This document shows, one piece after another, positions 9,501-18,742 of a stretch of DNA of 64,000 bases. This stretch comes from Leeia aquatica. GTDB lineage: Bacteria > Pseudomonadota > Gammaproteobacteria > Burkholderiales > Leeiaceae. The stretch is from NCBI RefSeq assembly GCF_012641365.1, contig NZ_JABAIM010000001.1, forward strand, positions 62,001 through 126,000. Reading direction: 5' to 3'. The notes under the pieces are model-generated. The model was not told where the DNA came from and did no database searches. It saw only the letters and a program-made list of their open reading frames with translations. Both the position numbers and the translations under genes were made by a program. Numbering within the stretch: the first letter of the stretch is position 1; the number at the start of each line of letters is the position of its first letter.

Positions 9501-10812
9501 GCTGCATGATGAGGCCGACCTTCGCTTTGCGGCGCAATATGGACATCTGCTGAAGGGGGATGGCAAGCCGGGGGTCGTGATGATCAGCTCTGTTCTGCAG
9601 CGTGAGCGCTGGAGCGCCCGGATGAAGGCACTGGGCTTTCAGCACCTGATCACCAAGCCGCTGGAGAGAAGTCGCCTGCTGCAAGCGGTGGAACAGGCGC
9701 TGACCGGGCATAGCTCATTGACCCTGCCCGATATGACAGGGAGCGGCTATGGCTTGCGCCGGGAACTGGTTGGCGCGCGCATCCTGCTGGTGGAGGATAC
9801 TGAATTGCTGCGCGAGCTTGGCGTCACTGCGTTGAGCAGCATGGGGGTTGTGGTCACCACCGCCAGCAATGGGCGGGAAGCCGTTGAGATCATTCAGCAA
9901 ACCCAAGGGGCATTCGATCTGGTGCTGATGGACGTACAGATGCCGGAAATGGATGGTATAGAAGCCACACAGCGGATTCGGCAACACCTGGATGCGGAAC
10001 AGCTGCCCATTGTGGCGATGACCGCGCACGCCATGGAAAGTGAGCGTCAGCGTTGCCTGGATGCCGGCATGAATGATCATCTGGCCAAGCCGATTGATCC
10101 GGACCGTCTGAGTGATGCCCTGTCCCGCTGGGTGAAACCCGAACGGCTGGGGCCGCCTGGGCAGCCCGTATCGCCCATGCCACCCCATCCGGTTGCGACC
10201 CCGCCGAGCTTGCCCAGCATGCCGGGGTTTGATCTGGACGATGCCTTGCGTCGACTGGGCGGGCGTGAGGCCACATTCCGGCGCATGGTATTCCGTCTGC
10301 GGGATGGCTATGCGGATACGTGCGAGCGCCTTAAGGTGCTGATCGCGCGAGGAGCGGATGAGGAGGCTATCCGTCTGGCGCATACCTTGCGGGGGGTTGC
10401 TGCAACACTGGGCGCCAAGCAGGTGGCCGCGGTCGCTGAAAAACTGGAGCGAGGCCTGCAGCAAGGTATGGTGACGTCGGGCTCGCCAGACTTGCTGGCC
10501 TTGTCCGATGCCCTCCGCGAAGTGGTGCACAGCATTGGCTTGCTGGAACAACAGGTGCTGGCGTCAGAGGTCAAGGAAACTGAGACCGCACTGGAGCCTG
10601 AAGCCGGTGCCCTGGATGAGCTGGGCATGCTGCTGGATATCCGTAGCCTGCGCGCCCGCAAGCAGTTTGAGTCTGGTCGCGCCTATCTGAACTCAGTCGA
10701 TGCGAAAGCGACACAAGAGCTGGAAAAAGCCATGTCCCGACTGGATTTTGCGCAGGCAAAACACACATTGGACGAAATTTGTGCAAAACTGAGCGCCAAT
10801 TCTCCCTCCTGA
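6577..10812 (+). CDS. TorS-like unorthodox hybrid sensor histidine kinase (PAS, HisKA, HATPase, two receivers, HPt)
   Basis: A 1411-residue inner-membrane kinase. TM1 is about residues 20-45, a long helical periplasmic sensor about 46-465, TM2 about 467-490, then HAMP, a PAS domain (about 550-670, ending DITERKRAE) and HisKA with phospho-acceptor His693 in [17 protein letters not shown]. The ATPase domain has [21 protein letters not shown] and [12 protein letters not shown]. Receiver 1 (about 925-1045) is degenerate: Glu975 stands where the phospho-Asp should be. Receiver 2 is intact (Asp1119 in [13 protein letters not shown]), and an HPt domain carries His1269 ([13 protein letters not shown]). 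About 100 further C-terminal residues are unassigned. The start at 6577 forms a TGATG overlap with the binding-protein gene. The probable route is His693, Asp1119, His1269, then the receiver-GGDEF partner encoded next. Confidence 0.9.
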   Translation: MQNTSTINPEEAMPAGKPVSIAARLRLAFAVVSALTLVASAAAIWAFSKVEDTARTVSRHSFPATQLAARLQLGSQDLATNLAALAGAPTQQDKEEVSRRVRAQLDGLPEQIAALAGNNTGMTAELVGQLNGLRSNASETERRVGERLQLEARKNELLTMAGNSQRKLLSVVAPVYTAANADLLAATRKVSSASGASIHGLIDGEFSQVQSLLQMRAEAYRLVALAGGRLPPAQLKEQAFLISDAILRQLPRADLSVQQEGRALLETVNKAWSQGEESRLTMVVAAVARFDQLVEPQVRASTLQLVSRSDQITLEATNAVVVLVSEQVNSLGAVQRFQGDSNLLLSLLAQAANAPNESQLSVIRATFAKTLSQARHDLADIKTETSLQALRQGVEEIRRLSEGPDGMFMVRQRQLQVALAVQAIIGDNWRRTNQLVMRVRQVTEQVGNDLDGELGILTQRLHYSTWLLIALAVTGLLISTVLGGFYVGRRIAGRLSRLSRSMLNLARGQMDVEVSDAGNDEISRMASSLGVFRSAMLSLREQTTALRLSEERQRAILAASPFPLFIARLQDGQLLYYNHRFGDLNGLGDPEDTATREIDFLFVQPGVRTALMQQLSEIGSVIDQEVQIRSLFRGDCWALLSAIVIHYNDEPAMFAALQDITERKRAETVMREAKEASEAAARTKSEFLANMSHEIRTPLTAILGYTQLALGAAPTGQQNGYLGKVQGAAQTLLGIINDVLDFSKIEAGKLELESVAFDLRTLLDNLAGIAAIQADGKGLELIFVVDPDVPLLLQGDPLRIGQILLNLTSNALKFTEQGEVVISVRQLQRQEQSVTLNFSVQDTGIGMTAEQQARLFQSFSQADSSTTRRYGGTGLGLAISKQLVHLMGGEISVQSEPGQGSNFSFQLPLQYEGETRPMTLPALAGCACVLAIHNVKTRQLLQGLLEEQGATVQFIAQMAEAETLLATGCQLLLLELHDEADLRFAAQYGHLLKGDGKPGVVMISSVLQRERWSARMKALGFQHLITKPLERSRLLQAVEQALTGHSSLTLPDMTGSGYGLRRELVGARILLVEDTELLRELGVTALSSMGVVVTTASNGREAVEIIQQTQGAFDLVLMDVQMPEMDGIEATQRIRQHLDAEQLPIVAMTAHAMESERQRCLDAGMNDHLAKPIDPDRLSDALSRWVKPERLGPPGQPVSPMPPHPVATPPSLPSMPGFDLDDALRRLGGREATFRRMVFRLRDGYADTCERLKVLIARGADEEAIRLAHTLRGVAATLGAKQVAAVAEKLERGLQQGMVTSGSPDLLALSDALREVVHSIGLLEQQVLASEVKETETALEPEAGALDELGMLLDIRSLRARKQFESGRAYLNSVDAKATQELEKAMSRLDFAQAKHTLDEICAKLSANSPS

Positions 10813-10863
10813 GCCTGGGCTATTCTGAATCCTTATAACAACCGTGTGCGACAGGACGTGCTG

Positions 10864-11763
10864 ATGCACCAGCCCACCATCCTCGTGGTCGACGATGACC
10901 CGACCAATATTGAGGCGCTGTCCAGCGCGCTGCTGGAGCATTACGAGGTCCGCTTTGCCATGTCTGGCACTGAAGCCATTGCCATGGCGAGAATGATGCC
11001 TCGTCCGGACCTGGTGCTGCTGGATGTGATGCTGCCGGACATCGACGGCTATGAGGTGTGCCGCTTGTTGAAGACGGACCGCTTGACGGCCAGTGTGCCC
11101 ATCATTTTTGTCACGGCACTGTCAGACCCGGTACAAGAAGAGCGGGGGCTGGCTTCTGGCGCGGTGGACTATATCACTAAACCCTTTAGTCCGGCCATTG
11201 TACGTGCCCGCATTCGTAACCATATCGAAATGCGACGTGCTTATGAACTCTTGCAGCGTCTGGCTGTAACGGACCCATTAACCGGCTTGGCCAATCGCCG
11301 GCACTTTGATGAGGCCCTGCTGCAGGAAGTTTCCCGTCACCGTCGTCATGGTATGCCGCTGTCGCTGGTGCTGATGGACATCGACGAATTCAAGCATTAC
11401 AACGATCTATACGGCCATCCGGCGGGGGATGATTGCTTACGGCTGGTGGCCTTGACCCTGGCCACGGCCTTGCGGCGCCCTGCGGATCTGGTCGCGCGTG
11501 TGGGTGGGGAGGAGTTCGCCTGCCTGTTGCCAGAGACGGATGGCAAAGGTGCAGCCATTCTGGCAGAGCGCATTCGCAAGCTGATCATTGATCTGGCGAT
11601 CCCGCATCAACAGTCCAATGTGGCCATTCATGTCACGGCGAGCTTTGGCGTCTCCATGCTGGACCACCAGCATCAGGAGGCTGAGCAGAGCCTGTATCAA
11701 CAAGCGGATGTGAAGCTGTACCAGGCCAAGGCTCAAGGGCGTAACCGCGTGATTGGCCCCTGA
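10864..11763 (+). CDS. Receiver-GGDEF response regulator, diguanylate cyclase
   Basis: A 299-residue cytoplasmic protein. An N-terminal receiver (Asp10-12, phospho-acceptor Asp54 in LVLLDVMLPDIDG, Lys in YITKPFSP) is joined to a GGDEF domain with an active GGEEF signature at residues 214-218. An RxxD inhibitory site (Arg205-Asp208) lies exactly five residues upstream, so product inhibition by c-di-GMP is expected. It follows the hybrid kinase by 51 nt and is the obvious output of the relay: ligand sensing would set c-di-GMP synthesis. ATG 10864 is preferred over the GTG at 10846 because the protein then starts directly at the receiver strand and AGGA precedes it. Confidence 0.92.
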   Translation: MHQPTILVVDDDPTNIEALSSALLEHYEVRFAMSGTEAIAMARMMPRPDLVLLDVMLPDIDGYEVCRLLKTDRLTASVPIIFVTALSDPVQEERGLASGAVDYITKPFSPAIVRARIRNHIEMRRAYELLQRLAVTDPLTGLANRRHFDEALLQEVSRHRRHGMPLSLVLMDIDEFKHYNDLYGHPAGDDCLRLVALTLATALRRPADLVARVGGEEFACLLPETDGKGAAILAERIRKLIIDLAIPHQQSNVAIHVTASFGVSMLDHQHQEAEQSLYQQADVKLYQAKAQGRNRVIGP

Positions 11764-11782
11764 CGGGTGCGCGGCGGCAAAA

Positions 11783-11812
11783 CAAAAGGCAAGGCATGAG
11801 TCTTGCCTTTTG
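11783..11812. terminator. Bidirectional intrinsic terminator
   Basis: Perfect 11-bp inverted repeat CAAAAGGCAAG (11783-11793) / CTTGCCTTTTG (11802-11812) between the convergent GGDEF gene and the flavoprotein gene. It has A-rich 5' and T-rich 3' flanks, so it can serve both strands. Confidence 0.85.
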
Positions 11813-11829
11813 TGCTTTGGGACAAACAA

Positions 11830-13005
11830 TCAGCGAATAATGCCTTTACGCTTGATGCTGAACTCACTGATGTCGTAGGTGCTCTTGCCGGTGGTGGCCA
11901 GCTGCACCAGGATACGGCCAAATACCGGCGTGTATTTGAAGGCACGGCCAGATTCGCCAGTCAGCACAGCCACATTCTCGAAGCCGGGCAGGGTATCCAG
12001 CACCACCTGTGCATCCGGGCTCATGGTATACAGGCAGCAGATGGCATCGTGCGGGGTGGGCTCCACCCCTTTGAAACGATGCATCATGAAGCTGGACATC
12101 TGATCCAGAATGCGCGGGTCAGGCTGGTAGGTGCACTGCGACGGATCCTGGTACTGGTTGTTGGTAAAGTCTGCGCTGACCTTGATCTTGTGCGAGCCAT
12201 CCAGCAGCGGGAAGCCATAGAACAACTGCTGCTGATTGTTTTTGGTTGGCCCAAACTCGTACCACATTGGCCACTTCAGATGCGGGTCCACCTTGTAGTA
12301 AGCCACGGTCATTTGCCAGATGGTCAAGTTCAGCTGCATGCCGAATTGACTGAGCACAGGATTCGACCAGGCGCCGGGAGCCAGCACCAGATGCTTGGCT
12401 TCGAAGATGCCTTTGGGGGTGTCGATCAGGTAAGGCCCTTTGCCGGATTTGCAGGGGCGGATGGTGGCCTTGCAATGTGTCAGCAGATGGGCACCATGTT
12501 CCCGCGCCAGCCGGGCGAAGGTATGCAGCGAGTGCTTGACCAGAATGGTTGCGCCACTCGGTTGCGACAGGCCAAAGTAGTCTTTCGGAATGTCCTTGAA
12601 GACATCATAAGCCCGCGGCAACTGTTCAGCCGAATAACGGGTATAGGGAATCCCCATCTGGCTCATCACCTGGGCGCACTCTTCCAGATTGCCCTCCACT
12701 GAGGAGGCAGGCAAGCCATAGAACAACAGACCCTTGCGGTCCAGCAGGCGGTCGCCGGTGTAGTGCTCAATTTCCTGCCATTGGCCCAGTGAGGCTTCCG
12801 CCAGCTGGGCCATGTCCTCTTCCGAGTACATGACGCGGAACATGCGGGAGTCGCCATCCGAGCTGGCTTTGTCATTGCCAAAGTCATACTGTTCGAACAG
12901 AACGGTTTTCAGGCCGGCTGCGGCCCCATAGTAAGCGGCAGACAGACCAATGGTGCCGCCGCCGAGGACGGCCAGATCAACGTGCTGGATCACATCAGAA
13001 GACAT
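11830..13005 (-). CDS. FAD-dependent amine oxidoreductase of the monomeric sarcosine / N-methyltryptophan oxidase family
   Basis: A 391-residue DAO/MSOX-type flavoprotein. The N-terminal Rossmann motif (LAVLGGGTIGLSAAYYGA, about residues 11-28) is followed by SDGDSRMFR, which holds the conserved Arg near the flavin. The C-terminal ICCLYTMSPDAQVVLD contains Cys324, the residue that covalently binds FAD in MSOX. HKIKV carries the Lys that activates O2 in this family. It oxidises the C-N bond of a secondary amine or amino acid, making H2O2. The start overlaps the end of the flavin amine oxidase gene by 11 bp, so the two are coupled. The true substrate (sarcosine, N-methyl amino acid, pipecolate or other) cannot be read from sequence. 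Confidence 0.83.
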   Translation of the reverse strand: MSSDVIQHVDLAVLGGGTIGLSAAYYGAAAGLKTVLFEQYDFGNDKASSDGDSRMFRVMYSEEDMAQLAEASLGQWQEIEHYTGDRLLDRKGLLFYGLPASSVEGNLEECAQVMSQMGIPYTRYSAEQLPRAYDVFKDIPKDYFGLSQPSGATILVKHSLHTFARLAREHGAHLLTHCKATIRPCKSGKGPYLIDTPKGIFEAKHLVLAPGAWSNPVLSQFGMQLNLTIWQMTVAYYKVDPHLKWPMWYEFGPTKNNQQQLFYGFPLLDGSHKIKVSADFTNNQYQDPSQCTYQPDPRILDQMSSFMMHRFKGVEPTPHDAICCLYTMSPDAQVVLDTLPGFENVAVLTGESGRAFKYTPVFGRILVQLATTGKSTYDISEFSIKRKGIIR

Positions 13006-14758
13006 AGCTGTTCGCCTTGTGGTGGTAGGTCGGGTTGGTTTCGGTCTGGCCGGGCTTGACTGGCTTTGGGGTCAGCAGCGGGTAGCTGGCCGGGATACCT
13101 TGCAGGCGCGGCATCTGGAAAAACTCCTCCAGGATGGATTCGGCGGTACACACGGCCCCTTCCACCCAGCCTTGGGCGTTGGAGTAGGCTTCACCGCAGA
13201 TGTAGACGTGACGGTCAGACATCGGATGGCGCACTTCCTTCATCACTTCCCACGCCTTGTAGTGGGCCGCCCAGGCATGGAAGCCTGCACCATAGGGGGC
13301 TTGTGACCAATCCTGATAGTAAGCTCCGATCAGTTTGGACGGGGTGGGGGTTTTGCCGTCGGTGGTCAGATCCTTCAGCAGCATGCCTTCGGCCATGCGC
13401 TTCATTTCCTCGGGGGCCGGGGCGCCACCATCGGCACCGATCTGCTCCCACTCCGGCGGAATGTCATAGGGCCGGTTACGCTCAAGCACTTTCCAGAAGC
13501 TGTCCGCCTGCATATCCGAGTACGAAGCCAGCAGCAGGGTGCGGGTATCGGTCGGTTTGCCGCCGCGCTCGTTTTCGCTGCCAAAGTCATACGTCATGCG
13601 CAGGGGCAGATCGGTAATGGTCGGCCCGGCGTGAAATTCCTTGCCCCACCAGCGCGATTCGTAGGCGAGGAACAGTTTGTAAGCCGGCTGCTTGAGTACG
13701 GACTGGATGTTGTACTGTACCTTCCGGTCCTGGAAGAAACTGCAATCCTGATCAATCAGCTCCAGGCTATGACGCGGCATGGCGAGGAACAGCACCTTGG
13801 CCTTGAACTTGCCCTTCACTTTCGGATCGCGGGTGACCGCAACAGTACCCTCCGTCCACTCACCGTGCTTCTCAAAATGTGTCAGTCGCAGGTTGCGATA
13901 TACCGGCACATTCAGTTTGCGCAGTTCCTTGTACATGGCAACCGGCAACTGATGAAAGCCTGTCTTGATGCGTTTGAAGTCAGTCGGCTGCGAGAAGTCC
14001 GTCAACATGTAAGGCATGGCTTCTGCTGCGTTCCAGTTGATGGTGTTGGAGTTGTAGCCGCCACCATCCCACACGAAGTCATAGCCCTCATTGCTGAGGG
14101 TCTGATACAACATGTTCCAGAAGCCCATGTCGTACAGCGCAATGTCGCGATAGACCGAATCGGAATAACGGAAGTTTTCCTTGACCCATTGCCAGTTGGC
14201 ATCAGTCCAGCTGTTCGAGTAGTCGCACACCTTCTTGATGGCGAAGTTGAACAGCTGGTTCGGAGTCTGCCGTTGTTCGTCCTTGGGCAACTGGTAAGGC
14301 ACTTTATAGCCCGGCACATGCGGGTCTTTTGGCGCGACCTTGTCTTCGCTGAACCGCTCGCCACGCAGGTAAAACTGGCTGTTGTCGGTCATCGGGAAGA
14401 CATCAACATCCTTGCGCAGGCCAAAGTCATCGATCAGCTGGTTGACGATCAGATGGCTGTCAGTAAAGCGCATGCCGCCCAGCTCAGCAGGGACATTCTC
14501 CATGTCGGCAATGATGCGGCTGTCCAGCCGACCCCCGACCCGGTCGCTCCACTCCAGGATGCCGATGCGTAGCTGCCCGGTACCATTTTCCTTGACCAGC
14601 TTGCTGAGCACCGGGCTGCGTTGCCACTCTTTCTTCATGCGCCAGGCAGTATACAGGCCGGACATCCCCGCACCGACCACCATGACATCGAACTCATCAC
14701 TTTGACCCAGCTTCAGGTCTTCTTCAATCTGCAGACTGCTGATCTTGCGTACGGACAT
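12995..14758 (-). CDS. Flavin monoamine / L-amino-acid oxidase family protein
   Basis: A 587-residue GR2-type flavoprotein. Features are the dinucleotide motif VMVVGAGMSGLYTAWRM, the GG(R)L stretch RVGGRLDSRI, the substrate-side AELGGMRF, and the C-terminal FAD motif CGEAYSNAQGWVEGAVCTAESI. Length and motifs fit bacterial L-amino-acid oxidases and the tryptophan or lysine 2-monooxygenase group. Adjacency to an Arg/Lys/Orn decarboxylase hints at a basic amino acid or its amine as substrate, which is inference. The ATG at 14758 is chosen over 14776 because AAGGATATC lies at proper spacing before it. No signal peptide is seen with this start. A terminator separates it from the decarboxylase, so the two oxidases form their own unit. 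Confidence 0.82.
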   Translation of the reverse strand: MSVRKISSLQIEEDLKLGQSDEFDVMVVGAGMSGLYTAWRMKKEWQRSPVLSKLVKENGTGQLRIGILEWSDRVGGRLDSRIIADMENVPAELGGMRFTDSHLIVNQLIDDFGLRKDVDVFPMTDNSQFYLRGERFSEDKVAPKDPHVPGYKVPYQLPKDEQRQTPNQLFNFAIKKVCDYSNSWTDANWQWVKENFRYSDSVYRDIALYDMGFWNMLYQTLSNEGYDFVWDGGGYNSNTINWNAAEAMPYMLTDFSQPTDFKRIKTGFHQLPVAMYKELRKLNVPVYRNLRLTHFEKHGEWTEGTVAVTRDPKVKGKFKAKVLFLAMPRHSLELIDQDCSFFQDRKVQYNIQSVLKQPAYKLFLAYESRWWGKEFHAGPTITDLPLRMTYDFGSENERGGKPTDTRTLLLASYSDMQADSFWKVLERNRPYDIPPEWEQIGADGGAPAPEEMKRMAEGMLLKDLTTDGKTPTPSKLIGAYYQDWSQAPYGAGFHAWAAHYKAWEVMKEVRHPMSDRHVYICGEAYSNAQGWVEGAVCTAESILEEFFQMPRLQGIPASYPLLTPKPVKPGQTETNPTYHHKANSYVF

Positions 14759-14921
14759 GCTGATATCCTTTTGCATGGGTGACAGTGTGTACAGCGACAG
14801 AATGGCGGGCTGGCCCGCACAGGCATTTGATTATGGATGACGATATTGACGGTTTCAAGAAAGCATAGGCTTTCCTGACCCCCAGCAAAAGTACCCGGAA
14901 CTGGTCGAAAGTCGTAGGCAA

Positions 14922-14949
14922 GAAAAAGGCTGCCCAGAACTGGGCAGCC
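14922..14949 (-). terminator. Intrinsic terminator after the decarboxylase gene
   Basis: Perfect 10-bp stem GGCTGCCCAG (14928-14937) / CTGGGCAGCC (14940-14949) with a two-base gap. On the minus strand it is followed by TTTTTCTT. It lies 22 nt beyond the decarboxylase stop and upstream of the oxidase pair. Confidence 0.88.
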
Positions 14950-14971
14950 GGTTCATTTTCGTGATTGCGGT

Positions 14972-17236
14972 TTAGCTGTTTTGTACACAATCCACAAAAT
15001 AATGTTTACGACCCGCATTTTCCTCCACCACCAGACCGTGGATATCGGCCTCAAAACCAGGGAAGCGCTCGTTGAAGTCGCGGGCAAACTGCAGGTACTG
15101 CACGATGGTACGGTTGAAGCGCTCACCCGGAATCAGCAGCGGGATACCGGGTGGGTAGGGGGTGAGCAGCACGGCGGTGATGCGGTTTTCCAGTTCATCA
15201 ATGGCCACCCGTTCGATCTCGCGGTGGGCCATCTTGGAGTAGGCCTTGGAAGGCTTGAGCGCAGGCTCCATATTGGACAGGTACATCTCGGTGGTCAGCC
15301 GGGCCACATCATTGTCCCGGTAGATGCCGTGAATCTGTTCACAGAGGTCACGCAAGCCCACCCGCTCGTACTGCGGGCGAGCCGCCACAAACTCCGGCAT
15401 CACCCGCCACAGTGGCTGGTTGCGGTCGTAATCGTCCTTGAACTGCTGCAGCTCGGTCACCAGCGTGTTCCAGCGGCCCTTGGTAATGCCGATGGTGAAC
15501 ATGATGAAGAAAGAGTACAGCCCGGTTTTCTCGACAATCACCCCATGCTCGGCCAGATACTTGGTCACAATGGCCGCCGGGATGCCTTGCTCGGCAAACT
15601 CACCATCCACGTTCAGGCCGGGGGTGATGATGGTGGCCTTGATCGGGTCGAGCAGGTTGAAGCCTTCTTCCAGATCGCCAAAGCCATGCCAACGGTCACC
15701 AGAGCGCAACAGCCAGTCTTCCCGCTCGGCCGGCCCATCCTCGCTCAGATGATCCGGGCCCCACACCTGGAACCACCAGTCCTCTCCCAGCTCGGCATCC
15801 ACCTTGCGCATGGCGCGGCGGAAATCCAGCGCTTCCGTCAGCGATTCCTCGACCAGCGCGGTGCCGCCCGGGGCCTCCATCATGGCTGCGGCAATATCGC
15901 AAGACGCGATGATGGCGTATTGCGGGCTGGTGGAGGTGTGCATCAGATACGCTTCATTGAAGCGATGGCGATCCAGCTGTCGTTCTTCTGAATCCTGTAC
16001 CAGGATCTGCGAGGCTTGCGACAATCCGGCCAGCATCTTGTGCGTACTCTGGGTGGCATACACCAGCGTTTTCTGGCTGCGCGGGCGGTCCCGGCCAATG
16101 GCGTGCATCTCGCGATAGAAATCGTGGAAGGTGGCGTGCGGCAACCAAGCCTCATCGAAGTGCAGGGTGTCGATGAAGTCCCCCAGTGTTTCCTTGATCT
16201 TCTCGACGTTGTACAGCACGCCGTCGTAGGTCGACTGGGTCAGGGTCAGGATGCGCGGCTTCTTGTCCGGATTTTTTGCTAGCGCCTCGCGGGCAAACGG
16301 ATTGGCTTCGATCTTCTGGCGAATGCTGTCCGGGTGGAATTCGGACAGCGGAATCGGCCCGATGATGCCGTAATGGTTGCGGGTCGGTGTCAGGAACACC
16401 GGAATGGCACCGCACATGATGATGGAGTGCAGGATGGACTTATGGCAATTGCGGTCCACCACTACAATATCCCCCGGTGCAACCGTGGCATGCCACACCA
16501 TCTTGTTGGAGGTGGAGGTGCCATTGGTGACGAAGAACAGATGGTCTGCATTGAAAATCCGCGCTGCATTTCGCTCGGACGCGGCCACCGGGCCGGTATG
16601 ATCCAGCAACTGGCCCAGCTCGTCCACCGAGTTGCAGACATCGGTGCGCAGCATGTTCTCACCAAAGAACTGATGGAACATCTGCCCGATCGGGCTCTTC
16701 AGAAAAGCCACGCCACCGGAGTGACCAGGGCAGTGCCACGAGTACGAGCCATCCTGTGCGTAATGGGTCAGCGCACGGAAGAAGGGCGGCATCAAGCCAT
16801 CCAGATACTTGCGTGCTTCCCGGATGATGTAGCGCGCCACAAACTCCGGCGTGTCCTCGAACATGTGGATGAAGCCATGCAATTCACGCAGGATGTCATT
16901 CGGGATGTGGCGTGAGGTGCGGGTTTCGCCATACAGGAAGATCGGGATGTCGGCATTGCGAAAGCGGATTTCTTCCACAAACTTGCGCAGCGCCACCACG
17001 GCTTCGGCTTCTGCACCGGTTTCAGCCGCCATTTCCTCGTCGTCGATCGACAGGATGAAGGCCGAAGCCCGGCTCTGCTGCTGGGCAAAGCTGGAGAGGT
17101 CGCCGTAGCTGGTGGCGCCCAGAACTTCCATGCCTTCTTCTTCCAGCGCCTGCGCCAGCGCCCGAATGCCGATACCGCTGGTGTTTTCCGAGCGGAAGTC
17201 TTCGTCGATAATCACAACAGGAAAACGGAATTTCAT
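14972..17236 (-). CDS. PLP-dependent Orn/Lys/Arg decarboxylase (fold type I, with N-terminal wing domain)
   Basis: A 754-residue enzyme of the inducible acid-stress decarboxylase family (AdiA/CadA/SpeF-like). It has the N-terminal receiver-like wing domain (FPVVIIDEDFR...), the large PLP domain with HFDEAWLPHATF (PLP-ring Asp), STHKMLAGLSQAS with the Schiff-base Lys at about residue 400, and the C-terminal domain PYPPGIPLLIPGERF. It decarboxylates a basic amino acid in the cytoplasm, consuming a proton; Arg versus Lys versus Orn is not certain. ATG 17236 is preceded by GAAGGT; an upstream in-frame extension to 17326 lacks support. No agmatine, cadaverine or putrescine antiporter is beside it. 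Confidence 0.87.
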   Translation of the reverse strand: MKFRFPVVIIDEDFRSENTSGIGIRALAQALEEEGMEVLGATSYGDLSSFAQQQSRASAFILSIDDEEMAAETGAEAEAVVALRKFVEEIRFRNADIPIFLYGETRTSRHIPNDILRELHGFIHMFEDTPEFVARYIIREARKYLDGLMPPFFRALTHYAQDGSYSWHCPGHSGGVAFLKSPIGQMFHQFFGENMLRTDVCNSVDELGQLLDHTGPVAASERNAARIFNADHLFFVTNGTSTSNKMVWHATVAPGDIVVVDRNCHKSILHSIIMCGAIPVFLTPTRNHYGIIGPIPLSEFHPDSIRQKIEANPFAREALAKNPDKKPRILTLTQSTYDGVLYNVEKIKETLGDFIDTLHFDEAWLPHATFHDFYREMHAIGRDRPRSQKTLVYATQSTHKMLAGLSQASQILVQDSEERQLDRHRFNEAYLMHTSTSPQYAIIASCDIAAAMMEAPGGTALVEESLTEALDFRRAMRKVDAELGEDWWFQVWGPDHLSEDGPAEREDWLLRSGDRWHGFGDLEEGFNLLDPIKATIITPGLNVDGEFAEQGIPAAIVTKYLAEHGVIVEKTGLYSFFIMFTIGITKGRWNTLVTELQQFKDDYDRNQPLWRVMPEFVAARPQYERVGLRDLCEQIHGIYRDNDVARLTTEMYLSNMEPALKPSKAYSKMAHREIERVAIDELENRITAVLLTPYPPGIPLLIPGERFNRTIVQYLQFARDFNERFPGFEADIHGLVVEENAGRKHYFVDCVQNS

Positions 17237-17452
17237 GCCAGCTACCTTCACGCAGTAGGTTTTACAGGGGCTTTGGCGCGCTGCAACACGCAGGCCAGAT
17301 TGGCGCGGATTGTGGCATAGAACCATCCCTTATGCGTGCAGAAATTGCGACTGCAGCAATACCCTGTTGCGGATGGCGCAATGGACGCCTGTGGGTCCTT
17401 GAGGATACTCCTCAGCTACCTGTCATCCGTCGATGATGCAAGGGGGCGATCG

Positions 17453-18727
17453 TTAATCCAGCAGCAAGGCCCGAGTGACGGTGACCCGCTGTGCCAGTGG
17501 CAAGGTGTCATACCAGTCGTACAAATCCAGCAATGCCTGGCAGTAGGGGCGGTTGTCGGCGCCGGGTTCGGTTCGGCGGCCAGCCTTGAGCAGCCGCAGA
17601 TTCACCTTGCCGGCTGCTTCAGCCGCCTCGTTGGTCTGTTCCAGCAGGATTTGTGCACGCAGACCGGTCAGCACCGGTTCCGGACGAAGATGCTGCAAGG
17701 TATTCACCAGCCAGCGCACGTCTTCGGTGTCGTCACCGGAGTATTGTTTGTTGGGGGCAGGCACACCAAAAATCGGGCAGTAACCCTCCAGCAGGCTCAT
17801 TTGTGCTCTGGCTACGACCTTGGTGCGTGCTGCGCGCGCCAGAATGGCCTCATCACTGGCATACGGCAGAATGCGTTGCGTGCCTTGATAGATGAATTCC
17901 TGAATGGCGCGCCAGACCGGGACGAGGGTATCGTTTTCCGCAGCCGCCTTCTGAATCAGGGGCAGGTGTGTCTCATACAGTTGGGGTAAGGCCTTGCGCA
18001 GCAAGCGGATCTCGTCATCCTGCTCCAGTAGATCATTGACCTCGTCAGGCTCCAGCACTGGTAGGGAAGCCAGCCCGGCGGGTGGGCGGGATACCACGTC
18101 GGTAACGTAATCACTGCGGGTCAGCTGCCGCACTGTTGGCAACCACATGGCGTCAAACGGGGTGGCAAACTGGCCGTCCAGCAGCACATCGGGAATACCG
18201 GCCGCTTTCAGCTGCTCACGGACTTGTTGATCGTCCTCTGCGTCGGTCTTGCCACTGCTGTTCAGGTGGTGGTGAAACCCGAATTCGGCTTTGGGTGCCA
18301 TATAGCGCTCTTTGCCTGCGGCAAAGATGATGGTACAGGCGCTGGCGCAGCTGCTGGGAACCCAGATGTCGACCTGGCGGGCTTTGAGCAGCTGATTGAT
18401 GCGGATGGCTTCACCGAGCAAGCCGCCCGGGCTCTGCAGTCGTACCACCCGCAGCTGGGGGGCATTGGCCAGAACATTGGCCACCTTGTCGGCCGCGCCT
18501 GTGCTGATGCTGCCCGACAAGCGCAATACTTTGCCATCGGCACTCAGTTTGACCTGCAGCGGACGCTCACGCAGTTGCAGGCGTTTGAAGCGCGGCGCGG
18601 TTTCTGTATCGCCATCCTCCAGCCCCTCAAGCGGGTTGTCGTGGACCGTTTGCGGAGGTGGGGCGGCATGAGCGGTTGACAGCAGCCACAGACAGGAGAA
18701 GAGTGTCAAACGCAGGAGCAGGCTCAT
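17453..18727 (-). CDS. Periplasmic ClpP-like (clan SK) protein of unknown role
   Basis: A 424-residue protein with a signal peptide (LTLFSCLWLLSTAHA, cleavage about residue 21). Residues ~60-170 match the ClpP/crotonase-like fold of secreted COG3904-type proteins: SPGGLLGEAIRINQLL, then PSSCASACTIIFAAGKERYM, where the Ser of CASAC is the expected nucleophile, followed by AEFGFHHH. The remaining ~250 residues are alpha-helical and unassigned. Peptidase activity is plausible but unproven. The start lies 16 nt after the ispD stop on the same strand, so it may be the last gene of the methyltransferase-rnhA-dnaQ-ispD unit. Confidence 0.65.
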   Translation of the reverse strand: MSLLLRLTLFSCLWLLSTAHAAPPPQTVHDNPLEGLEDGDTETAPRFKRLQLRERPLQVKLSADGKVLRLSGSISTGAADKVANVLANAPQLRVVRLQSPGGLLGEAIRINQLLKARQVDIWVPSSCASACTIIFAAGKERYMAPKAEFGFHHHLNSSGKTDAEDDQQVREQLKAAGIPDVLLDGQFATPFDAMWLPTVRQLTRSDYVTDVVSRPPAGLASLPVLEPDEVNDLLEQDDEIRLLRKALPQLYETHLPLIQKAAAENDTLVPVWRAIQEFIYQGTQRILPYASDEAILARAARTKVVARAQMSLLEGYCPIFGVPAPNKQYSGDDTEDVRWLVNTLQHLRPEPVLTGLRAQILLEQTNEAAEAAGKVNLRLLKAGRRTEPGADNRPYCQALLDLYDWYDTLPLAQRVTVTRALLLD

Positions 18728-18742
18728 GGCGGTGTGGTCGTC

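Noticed and set aside
12995-14758. Identification of the 587-residue flavoprotein as VioA/RebO (violacein or rebeccamycin tryptophan oxidase)
   Set aside because: Length and motifs are closer to general bacterial L-amino-acid oxidases, and no vioBCDE-like genes are present.
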